Shown here in pieces: positions 22,027 through 32,600 of a stretch of 64,000 nt of DNA. A program made the translations under genes and the position numbers. The DNA lies in assembly GCA_017506865.1 (NCBI GenBank), contig JAFCMP010000081.1, positions 62,001-126,000 on the forward strand, read 5' to 3'. Source of the stretch: Tribonema minus (lineage: Eukaryota; Sar; Xanthophyceae; Tribonematales; Tribonemataceae). Numbering within the stretch: position 1 is the stretch's first letter; the number at the start of each line of letters is the position of its first letter. The notes beneath the pieces are model-generated. The model ran no database searches. It was not told the DNA's origin and saw only the letters and a list, made by a program, of their open reading frames with translations.

Positions 22027-23090
22027 AATTCGGTCTCCGCGCCGGTTGCGCAAAAGGCGTTTACATTGCTTCAGTGACCCCTACTCCCGCCACACAGCAG
22101 CAGCATCAGGAGGGGGGGGGGACCAGCAGCTGAGCAATAGCAACCACACGCAGCTGGGAATTGGCGGCAGCACTCGCGCAGAGCGCGGCGGCAAACGCCG
22201 CGGCGCCGCTGCGGCTGCTCGACGGCAGGGATGCACGCGCGGTACGCAATTGCAGTGCCATGGCGGCGGCAATTGCGCGGCGTGCTGCGACAGCGCCGCG
22301 GCGGCGCCGCAGCTCAGCGAACACGCAAAAAACAGCGCACGGCGGCAGGGCCGCGGCAACGCCGCAGCTCGGCTGCAGCAGCGACGATGCGGTGGGCAGT
22401 CTGCAAGCGCAATACTGCATGTTGTTCACAGTTATGTCGCCGTAGCTGCTGCGGATGTAGCAGGGGATAGACGAGCTTGCGAGTTTCTGGGCCGCATCAT
22501 TTGGTCCCTGCTCGGCACCACTGATGCGCGCGATGAAAATACTGTCAGCTGCACGCACAAGAGGAACTTGCCAAGTTCAACTTCAACAGTGACGGCGTGC
22601 TTACGCGTTCCGACACAGCAGAGACCAACGCAGTTAATGGCAGGCGGCGGCCAACGCTTGGTGTTGCCACAGGAGTTAAAGTCCACAACTTGCGCAACGC
22701 GCACGACGACGTTTCAACATGACCTTGGAAGAGAATTATCAAACACTCTCTTTAGAGTGCCCCTTCTTCCAAAGTTACCTTGAAAATTGGGACTCTCTTT
22801 TCGCTGGCGAGTGACAAGCTTGAGTTCAGCGACATCATCCATGGCATCTGCAGGGGCAAAGAGTAGAGTCAGTGCTAGAGTGAAGGTCTCTAAGTTGCAC
22901 TTGAGTGCATGGGGGATATGGCCACTACTAGTATGCCATACAGACTGAGTGTGTGGGGAGCCAGAGAGCAAGGGTATATAACTTAATCAGTAGGCTATAG
23001 GTCAAGTGGGAAGCACACTATTGATTGACAATTGCCACCACATCCATGTTCAGTCACTGCAACGTGATGAGCAGTACATAGAGAAATATG

Positions 23091-23243
23091 GCGCATTCCT
23101 GGTGTCCTAATAGACAGTAGACAGTAGGAGGGTTCAAAACTTTCTTAGTTTGCTCTTGGAAGCACAACTTGGCGCATTCTTGGTATCATAGTAGACAGTA
23201 GGAGCGTTCAAAACTTTCTCAGTTTGCTCTTGGAAGCACGACT
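23091..23243 (+). repeat. Tandem duplication of a 73-80 bp unit
   Basis: GCGCATTCCTGGTGTC through GGAAGCACAACTT (23091-23170) is repeated as CGCATTCTTGGTATC through GGAAGCACGACTT (23172-23243). Both copies share TAGACAGTAGGAG and GTTCAAAACTTTCT. A shorter echo of GCTCGTGGAAGCACAGCTT follows near 23290-23310. The region 22.75-24.6 kb is less GC-rich than its flanks and holds no supported gene. Confidence 0.8.
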
Positions 23244-23541
23244 TACTCTTGGCTTCTTCGGTTGCTCTTAAGAACAAATTGCACGTAGTGCTCGTGGAAG
23301 CACAGCTTGCTCTTCATGTGCACCTAACCTAGGTGCCCTTGATGCAACGCAGCTCTACAGGTACCAAGATGCCGTGTATTGACGATACCTGGGCCCACAT
23401 TTTAATAGTCGCTTTGCAAGTCGTGGCAGGGTCAGAATCTGTCAAAGTTTGTGGAAGCTTATGCTCACAGGACGTATTGGAATTTTATCCGCAACCACCT
23501 TTTAGGCATGTGCAAGTGTGAGTGACACTTCTTTTTTGCCC

Positions 23542-24045
23542 ACACATGCCACCTCCAGGACCAGTGCCCTCCTTCCTCTGCTGCTGTGCATTTGCAACGG
23601 TGTGCCTGTTGCATGCCCACAACCCAGTTTTCAACATTACAACAACCATTGATGTGAAGTTTATACATTGTGTGTGAGCAAAGCCCAATGCTCACTTTAC
23701 ATTTTTTAATTGAATTGCCATGAGGCTCAGCATCGTATGTTCCTGGGACAATGCAGCGCCGTTTTGAGCACCATTTCGCAACCACATTCTGGGCATTCTC
23801 AGTGTGAACAGATCTCTATCTAGATCTTGTGGACACACATGCCGCTGCATGGAGTACTGCAGTGTCCCCTGCCTCCTCAGCTGTGCATTGACAATGGTGT
23901 TTATGTCTGCATGGCCAGCCTTCTACCAATACAACGACCATTCATGTGTGATATTCCCCAGCATGTGAGCAACCCACTGCTCTTATTGATGACATGAAGG
24001 CCATGAGGCTAAGCGGTGCTGGAGCCTGCAATGTACTTTGATTAC
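23542..24045 (+). repeat. Diverged direct duplication, about 290-bp period
   Basis: The segment starting near 23542 (CACACATGCCACC, then TGTGCATTTGCAACGGTGT, later CATGAGGCTCAGCATCG) is echoed from near 23834 (CACACATGCCGC, TGTGCATTGACAATGGTGT, CATGAGGCTAAGCGGTG). Marker order and spacing are kept. No open frame is shared. Confidence 0.6.
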
Positions 24046-24829
24046 CACTCTACCTGCGCGCTTCCCTAACCCCCTTCTCCCTCCCCCCCACCCCAGGAAT
24101 ACGTTGTTCAGCCATCATGTTTTCTTGGGGCAGCATATATAGCGAGCACAGTCATGTGATCTTCAAGTGACAGTTTAGCAAATTCAAAACTATTTTCAAT
24201 GCAGTGCCTAACAGCATGACCAACGTGACGCTGTTCTTCAAGCATTGCCGTCAAACAGGGCTTGCTGAACTGCCACATGTGCTTGGAGAGCTGCGTACAA
24301 GCCATGGAGCTGAAGCTGAAGGACTGAGCTGAAGTATTGAGCATCCAATGAGTCACAACGACAGTTTACAGCAGGACTTGGCAGTTACAACTTTGTTTGT
24401 TCGCACAATGATTATTCACAGACAAGAGTAGCAGACCCGATAATACACAATAGTACAAAGCAGTAAGCTGTGTGGGGGTGTCTTGATTGCACTGCCTCCC
24501 TCATTTGTTGGATTAGTGTGCCCTGGTAGAGGGTCAACATCGTGCAGGGCTTGTGCGGCTTGCGGCTGCGCCTCGCGTGCCTGACATGGTCGGGCGAGCA
24601 AGCGGTGACGCAGTTGCGTACAGCGTGACTCAATGATACTCTGGGGTACTCAGCTAGCTCAACTCTGCACGGCAGAGCGCTTTGGCTGCCAGACATGTGC
24701 TAGGCCTGCAGCCGTCCGTGCAATAGTCAAACGCTGGCCCATGCTGCTGATGCTGGGGGTCTGCGCGACAGAACATGCTTTGTATGCATGCACTGCACCT
24801 TGCTTGAAACATCAGTAGACCCTTGACGC

Positions 24830-25179
24830 ACCTCCAGCTGACAGTGTGCCCACATGACGCTGGCAGCAAGCGAATCCTTGGCAGCGGCCAACCTGCTCCG
24901 CAGCTCAGCAGTGTCAGCGCTGCGCCACGCCGCCAGCGTCGCACGCGCATGCGCCTGTGCTCGGTCCTCCCCACAGCAGCAGCCGCCGCCTGTACGGCCG
25001 CCGACGTGAGCGCCCGCCATGCGTGCTGGCAGCGCTGCAGATGGCAGCGGCCGAGCACTGCCACACAGACCTGTGCCTCCACGCCAAGCAGGTCGTTGTG
25101 CACCGCGGCGGCGGCAGCGGCTGGCGTGGCGCCAGGTGTGCAGGGCCGCACGGAGCGCTGCACGGTGCGCTGCGGCCAT
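24830..25179 (-). pseudogene. Coiled-coil exon-like island with register changes
   Basis: On the minus strand the helical text runs AAAHRAALRAALHTWRHAS (register A), then HNDLLGVEAQVCVAVLGR and QHAWRALTSAAVQAAAAAV (register B), then AQAHARATLAAWRSADTAEL and RSRLAAAKDSLAASVMWAHC (register A again). A pair of compensating shifts within 350 bp suggests decay or assembly indels. Composition matches the islands at 11.8-12.3 and 27.0 kb, so these may be exons of one large coiled-coil gene. Confidence 0.35.
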
Positions 25180-26639
25180 AGTGCGTGCGAGGCACGTCCC
25201 GGTGATGCTGCTCCCAGCTGCTGTTGTTGTTGGCTGTGTGCTTGAGCGTCAGCAGTGCGACGTTGCTGCAGACGGCATGAGGGCCAGGCACGCGCAATTA
25301 TAAGGACATTGTGACTCTGCTCTGCGACGCAGCCAGCGCAGCGCAGCTCAGTGCAAGCATCACGGCCGACACCCATAAACGGTCTCAGCAGGTGATGTTT
25401 ATGTTCACACATGGCAGGTGGCCGCGGAACGCGGCAGAATGCCAGAGCGGCAGTGCAACCGCAATGTGCAATTCAAGGACGCAGTATGATGAGCTCGCTT
25501 CTGGCCCGGGGCTGGACCTGAGAAGCGCGCCATCGTACACGGTGTGGCAACAGACGTGACATAACGGCATCCGCAAGGACACCTGCTGTTCGGCGTTGAG
25601 TATTGCTCGCCAGCAGGTTTTGCAACGCAGGTCAAGCGTCGACGTATGAAACATGAGAGGACACAGGCGCTGGCCGGCCAGGCGGACCAAGACAGAAGAG
25701 AAGGTCGCAGCTGCCAGAATCCGCTGTAGGCGGCCAGGAGAGACAGTGGGCCACCCCAGCTGCCATTAAGACACTTTGGTGGACTGGCTCGTAGCACTAC
25801 GGTAACTACATCAGCATCAGGTTTGTCTGACAGTCAACTGCAGCTCAGCGGCGCAGTCAGTGCGCTTTTGAAGTGGCAGCGAAATGTCACAAGTGCAGTG
25901 TCTGCTGCTGCTGCTGCTAGACCTCGTCTACATTGATGTTGTAGGAAACTTGCACGCTTGCGAAAATTGAAGCCCTTCAACCTACGACTTGGGCCATCAG
26001 TGAGCAAGGCCGCAACGCACACACAAGCCAATGAGGGGTGTCGTGTGTTGAAATTCTGACACAAACATCGGGTTGCACTCACAGCGCCCTCCTCCAGCGC
26101 GCTTGCACGAAAAGCACGCTGGCATATGAGCTGTGTGCCACAAACCAACACACCCTGAACTTCAGCTTCAGCTGCCAGTGACAGCTGCCATTGAATGATC
26201 ATCAACAGTCGCACTTCAGGCCCCCTCACCTGAGGCTCAGTAGACCGCTCCTTCAGATAAGCCTCCATGCTCAGCGCACTGTCGAGACCAATGAGCAGCT
26301 ACGTAGCGGCGCGTCATCCATTGAAGTTCGGGCTCGGCTCCTCCGTGCGCATCTCCACCTCTGCAAGCTGCCGCGCCAGGTCCTCTGGGCCTCCCAAGAG
26401 CTCAGTCAGCTGTAGGCAGACATAACAAATTGATGACATCATGAGGATGAATGAATTGAAACATGGTGAAGCAAGCACTGGCTGCTGGATTTCAACAACT
26501 TTGTCAAACACAGAATTCTGTCCTGGGAATGGCTGCAAAAGCAACATCGCTGCTGCACACAACACCAAGTGCTATGTGGCCACACTGATGCGTTTCCAGA
26601 CAAGACGAAGCACTAAAGCAACCGTTTAACAATACTTGG

Positions 26640-26924
26640 TTGGTTTTCGTAAAATCAAAAGCTCAGCACTAGCAGTGTGCTCTCCCATCTTCGCAGCGGG
26701 CCGGCCGAGCATCACCAAACGCAAAGCTGCAGCCTGCACAACCACAGTACATATGCTTCCGCTGGCGCCATCTGATGCAACGCCTCGTACAGCGTGCATG
26801 CCTCCATAAAATACTGCCGCTTCTGTTGAGCAGTGCTCCTGCATCTGTCGACATGTCTGCAGGCGCAATCCAAGTTCGGCGTCGAGCTACTGGCTTCCAC
26901 TCCGAGCCAGGTCAACTGCTGCAC
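26640..26924 (-). pseudogene. Helical, TPR-like exon fragment
   Basis: The minus strand reads STAQQKRQYFMEACTLYEAL, HQMAPAEAYVLWLCRLQL, then in another register LRLVMLGRPAAKMGEHTASAE. The pattern Y-x-x-A-x-x-L-Y-x-x-A and the following Gly-containing helix resemble a TPR-type hairpin, but one repeat is too little for assignment. A register change is again present. Confidence 0.3.
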
Positions 26925-26949
26925 ACACCAGACTTGCCGTCAGGCAACG

Positions 26950-27306
26950 CACCTAGCAAAGCAGCTCGTGCAACGCCGCGCGCACCTCCGCACGGCTCCA
27001 CGCGTAAAGTGCAGGCAACTGCGCCGCGCGCTGCATCCGCAGCTCGCTTGCCGCCACTTCCGCCGCACAAAGCGCAACTCCGCGCACGCCTCTGCCTGCG
27101 CCTCCCTGACTGCCGCCGCGACGGTGGCGGCGGCGGCGGAAGCGGTGCGTGCCCCCTGTGCATCTGTGCATGCCACCGCTAGCTCGTCACGCACAAGAAG
27201 GGCAAAGGTGCCGCGGCCCTCGAGCTGGCTGCGCAGCACCTGTGACGGCGCACCTGTGCAGGTCGGCTTGAACGGCGGTGGACTCCTCGACAGCGCGAGT
27301 CTGCAA
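26950..27306 (-). pseudogene. Ala-rich coiled-coil exon-like island
   Basis: After a CAG acceptor near 27306 the minus strand reads TRAVEESTAVQADLH up to a possible donor. A second piece reads VLRSQLEGRGTFALLVRDEL and AAVREAQAEACAELRF, and then in a shifted register CAAEVAASELRMQRAAQLPA and AEVRAALHELLC. No signature beyond coiled-coil character. The 27.3-29.3 kb spacer after it has a minus-strand open stretch near 28.46-28.68 kb (LEELNATPFSQTSCHPSD) that I cannot identify. Confidence 0.35.
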
Positions 27307-29338
27307 GGCACAGAGCATGAGAGCAGTGCTCAGAGCGTGTGCAGACAGCCTGCAAGAATGCGTGGATGAATAAATACAAGCGTGAAGCTTCAAATGAGCG
27401 GGCAAGCGAATCAGTTGGTGACCGGCAGCTGAAGTTATCTGACTGAATTCATGCACAGTTTTAATGCATCTGTGCAGCGGGGGGCGCCGCCTGCAGCACT
27501 CTTCCCTCTGCCACCGTGGCGACGATGGTCACGTCTCTGGAGCGCAGCATTTCTGCCACCTCGAACTCGTCAATGACGGTTTGCATGTAGCTGACAGGGG
27601 GGGCGCAAAGAGCAGGGATGCCATTTTCGGGACCTATTGACCACAGCGCTGCTTGATGGCGGCGGCAGCGGCGGCAATGCGCAGCTGCAGGCGTGGCTCA
27701 TGTGCATAGCTCAAAATCGCAGATCTTGAGGGTGCGTCTGGAACTCATGCCGAGATGGATGATTGGACGATTGTAGGGGACCAGATTGCACAAGTTGGTG
27801 AAGGCGCTTGCAAGTCACACCTGCTATTGAAAATTGCAGCCAATTACTCTGCTGCAACGATAGCATCCTGCAGACATGTATGTCGCTGTATGATCTGGGT
27901 AAATCTATGTGCATCACAACATCAGTGATACCAGTACCATCGGAGCACTAAGCACATGCATTTTTCACGGCATGGCTATGCACTTCAATTTCGCCTCCGT
28001 CCAGTCAAGGTGCTACGGACTTGAGTGTATGGTTTCTTGCACCAACTCGCTAAACATTAGATGCTCTCAGACAATGCTGGCAACAGAACGGTGGCAGTAT
28101 TCAAGCACTTTGCTTGCGTTGCGTTGCAAGTGCAGACCATGCTCCAAGGTTGAACATACCTTTTTGATCAACGTCGCCAACTGCCTCAATTCAATCGCCA
28201 CCTCCATTCAGCCTACGAGTGACACCGAACGCCCAGCCACTTCAGCTCCTCAGGTAGCTTGCACACCCCTTGTAGGCTTTCAGCTGAATGAAGTCCTGCG
28301 AGTCCACACTCATCGTTCGTAGCCGCTGACGCCATTGCCTCGGCGCAGCTCGGCGCCTTACACGAACCGTGTGCGGTGCCACGTGCACTCACACTTTACC
28401 TAGTAGCAGTGAACATTTGTGGCGTGTCCCGCCGAATTTCTTCCCAAGAGTTGAGGTTCAGCTTTTGAAAGTGGCAGTTGGCGCGCATTCGCGAATTCGC
28501 GTTCTCGAGAGGACATAGCGCAGGGCTTGTCGACGAGCCTGGAGAGAGACGAAGCAAACACCGAGGAGCCTGGCGACTTGCACGATGTCGCTGGGATGGC
28601 AGCTGGTCTGGCTGAAAGGGGTGGCGTTCAGCTCTTCTAAGCCTGACCTCTGGTGGCCGGCACTGCTGTATGCATCGCCCAACGAGGCTTGCCTTTACCA
28701 CGTGGTGAGTTAATGATGCTGTAGCAATGACTTCTTGATGGCTGGCCATTGCCTCCGCATGTGCGCTTGCGCCGCTGCACGTGCATTCTTTCGACCAACT
28801 GCAAAGCGCGCATGTTGACTTTCTCTGCCACCATGTGTCAAGGGCATGCTGTTTGGGCTGTGAACAGAGTCGGCCCGTATGTGCAATTGCGTGCTGGCCT
28901 GCCTTTAATGCTTGCCACCTGTATCATCACTTCCGACAGCTTCAGCGGCATGCGAGGCAGTGGACGTGACTGTCATCAACTGGCAGTCTGCAGCACCAGT
29001 GCAGATTTTGCTGTCAAACAGCTGACGATCTTTGCAGATAACCATCAGTTTGAAGCGCTGCATGCAAAGTGCATTACTTCCACTACACCGATGCTCTCCT
29101 CATCAGCTGCAGGAGCTTCACACTGTCGACAGCCTGCAACCTGTGAGCAGCGCGCCCGTGCCATCTCTGTTCCTCTGCAGACAGTTGACCTCATTGACCA
29201 CAACAAAGCACTGTGCTCTCCACTGTCTGCGGCGACTTGTTCGACAACAGAAATGGCGCGAGCAACGTCGCACCTTCAACTGAACAATGCCTTCCCTTCC
29301 CCCCCCTTCCCCACCCTACCCCATTCGTGCAGAAGATC

Positions 29339-29578
29339 ATGATGCGGCATGCGAAGCGCATCGCGCCGGACGCGCCCGTTGTCCTGCCGCTGCACGACTA
29401 TGACCTCGTCACATCGCTCAGCAGCGCCACGCACGTGCGCGAATACGCAACGTCCTTTGCGGAGCTCAACTGCAAGCAGCAGATGGACCACGACAAGCAC
29501 AAAGCGTTCGCTGCGGCGATTGTGCTGGCGACGGAGGTCCAGAGAGCCGCAGCGACCCTGGCGGCAACAGCTCCTCTT

Positions 29579-29621
<43 letters not shown>

Positions 29622-32600
29622 TCGCGCCTGTGGGGGACCCTGGGGCGGCGGGCGGCGCGGGGGGCAGCAGCGGGGAGACGGCAGCGGCAGATGCGGCGGC
29701 GGCAGTGGCATCTGGCGACGTCCGTCCGCACGCAGTAGTCGCGGGCGGCGAGAGCATGTGGCGTCGCAAGGACGGCAGCATCGCTGTGCCAGCGGCGGCA
29801 GCGGCAGCGCAGTTCAAGGCGCGTGCGGCACCGGCGCCACGCGAGGTGACGCCGACGCCGAGCAGTCCAAGTGCTGCCGCTGCTGCTGCTGCTGCTGCTG
29901 CTGGTGGTGATGCTGGCGATGACGAGTGCAGCATCCAGTCAGTCTCGGAGGAGGAGGCCAGCAGCAGCATCCACGGCTCGGCGCGCGCTGCCAGCAGGAA
30001 CCGCGGCAGCGATGGCGACGGCGGGCGCCGCCGTCACGACCGCAGCAACAGCAGCGAACGCGGCGGTGGCAGCAGCGACGATGACGGCAGCGGCGGCAGC
30101 AGCAGCGGCGACGGCAGAGGCAGCGACTGCCAGGAGGGGCAGTGGACGGGCGCCTTCGAGTGGCGGAAGTTCGATATTTTCGCCTGCGGGCTGCAGCAGA
30201 TCCAGTTCCTGCTCCACCGCGCGGGGTTCAGCTGGGCAGCGGACAAGCCGTTCATCCGCCCGGGGGTGCGGGATGCCAAGTCGCGCTACGCGCGCGCTGG
30301 GTACAGGCTCGATGAGGATTACTTCCTTGGCGAGGACGCGCTCATGGCGTGGCTGCGCGAGGGCGACAGGTGGCAGTCCGGCACGTGGCGCGAGGAGGTG
30401 ACGCTCCTCAACGGTCATGACGACCAAGCGCTGAGCACTGTTGCGAGCGCCGCGCCGCCGGTGCCGCGGAGCCTGGCAGCGGCGGCGGCGGTAGCGGCGG
30501 CGGCGGCAGCGGAGGCGGCGGAGGCGCGCAACGCCGACGAGGCGGACGTACAGGTTAGAAACGGAATGTTCAGGGGCCTGCATTTTGTGTTCTGTGTTTT
30601 GGCACCACGAGCATTCCATTCCTGTTTCGTTTTCCATGTTGAACGGAACACAGAAAGCCGAAATCGTGTTCGTTCCGTTTTGGTGGTGTTTTGAGCCTTT
30701 GCAGCCGTGCCATTGGCCACCACAACATGCAAAGTGCTGCAGGAGTAGTGTCAATCACTATGGTGCTGCAAGAGCTCATTGGTCGGCAGAGAAACATCAT
30801 GATGTTGCATCGAGATGGCATGTTATGATATTGAGGCTCTTTGCACAAACACCGTGACACATGATGTGTGGAGCAGCATCCCTAACATTGCAGTGCAAAG
30901 TACACATGTCAGAAAGGCCAGAATAACATGCACTTGACGGAAAAGTTTTTTAGCCCACGCTATTGTGGGCTATAGCCCACAATAGGCCCATTTTTTGCAG
31001 GAATACATAGTATGTTCTTAAGCCATATCTTGCTTTTAAAAGGTCCGTTGCTGGCTGCCTGTCAGCCAGCGCTGGCTTGCCTGCACCAAGAGCTGTCATT
31101 TGCACATGTTTTCACAGTTGTTGAGGGTCATGGTTACAGGTGAGCACTGCCACCTTAGGTGGCAGCACGGCTAAACCTATCCCTAGTTGCGACAGCAGGG
31201 TTAGGGCTTGCAGTTAGGGTTAGCTTAGGGTTAGGGAATGGTTTGCATGAACTATAGCTCAGACATCATGTGAGCATCAGTGCGATCCCCGGAGTACATG
31301 TCAGCATGTCTATGCGCCCTCCTGGCTGATGTGGTGCACTAAATCAACTCGAGGGGGCGCAAAACCGATACTTCGAAGTACATAAAATACGCAAAAGGAC
31401 CTTTAATAGGCACACGGGCAGCACACAATGAAATCCATAATAAAGCTAAAAATACATAACATCGCAGGGTCTATGTAGCTTAAACGGTTCAACACACACG
31501 GTTTTCCCTGAAATTATTCTGTTTCTTTTTTTCAATACTGCTGAAGTATATACATTTCGGTTCCAGAATGTGATAATGTGAACATGTCATGTGAGTATGC
31601 TAGTGGACCTTCAGAGGTGTCCGTGTCCTACGTCAACGCGGAAATTTGATCCGTTTTTTTCGTTTCGGTTCTGTTCCCTTTCAAATCTCCAGGCGGATGG
31701 CTGGGTGGGGAAGTACGCACCGCCGCCCGAGGAGAAAGCGCCGTCGGCGCACAAGCCGCGCCGCAGCGCCGCCAAGCGGAAGGCGGCGGCAGGCGCTGGC
31801 AGTGGTGGCACGGCGGCAGCGGCAGCGGCGATCGGGAAGAAGCGGAAGTACAGGCGGGCCACGAGCCCTGCGGCGGGGGCAGCGGCGCTGGCTGCGGTGC
31901 GCAAGCGCGAGACCCCTGCGCAGAGCGCTGATGCTGGCAGCAGCGCTGACAGCGACGCAGCGTTGCCGGCGGCCGCGGCAGCAGCGGGCCCGCCGGAGCG
32001 CTTTGCGGCGCTGTGGCAAGACCTCAAGCCGCACGGCTGGTTCACCAAGTATGCCTCCGCCAGCAAGCTCGGCAACAGCATATATTACTGCCGCCCGGGG
32101 CTGCCAAACTGGCAGCAGAAGGGGGTGATGTTCCCCGACGAACACCACACGCTCAACATCCACTACTTCGACTCTAAGGAGCAGGTCCTGGTGTTCGCGC
32201 GCGAGAACTGGGACAGCGGCGCGTGGCAGCACCCCGTGGGCACAGTGCTCGGCGACTGTGCTGTGGAGGCGCCGGTGCCAGCCAAACGCGGCAAGCGTCA
32301 GAACCTCGGCGTTCGCCACCTCAGCACCGTGTTCGCAGACCCCACACTGCCGAACCGCCCCCGGACTGCTGCCAGTGACGCCAAGGCGGCGAAGGCGACG
32401 GCTGGTGCCAAGCAGAAGCGCGCCGCAGCCGCCGCTGGCGCAGGCGCACAAGCGAGCGCCGCTGACGCACCAGCGCCTCGCCGCCGCAGCCCGTGCGAGC
32501 TGCAGCTGCTGCCGGCGGTGCCGCCTACTGCGGCGGCGGCCGCGCGTGACCGCAGCGGCAAGCGCCCAGCCACTGCCGCCGCGCCGGCGGCGGCAGCGGC

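Larger units (their letters stand above)
30554..31692 (+). other. Intron of the Orc1/Cdc6-like gene
   Basis: It runs 1139 bp from GTTAGA to CTCCAG. It is much less GC-rich than the exons and contains a 26-bp perfect palindrome (30960-30985), a telomere-like tract (31199-31236) and a partly self-complementary stretch near 30590-30690. Confidence 0.85.

Noticed and set aside
8128..27456. Dozens of Ala/Arg/Pro-rich open frames on both strands in GC-rich islands
   Set aside because: GCN/CGN-rich DNA is open in most frames, so length alone is no evidence. I kept only pieces with splice signals, motif content or non-repetitive text.
28749..29342. A 197-residue plus-strand frame upstream of the Orc1/Cdc6 gene as an upstream exon
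   Set aside because: No recognisable motif, no in-frame join to 29339, and it is open only by lack of stops. An upstream exon remains possible but is not this frame as such.
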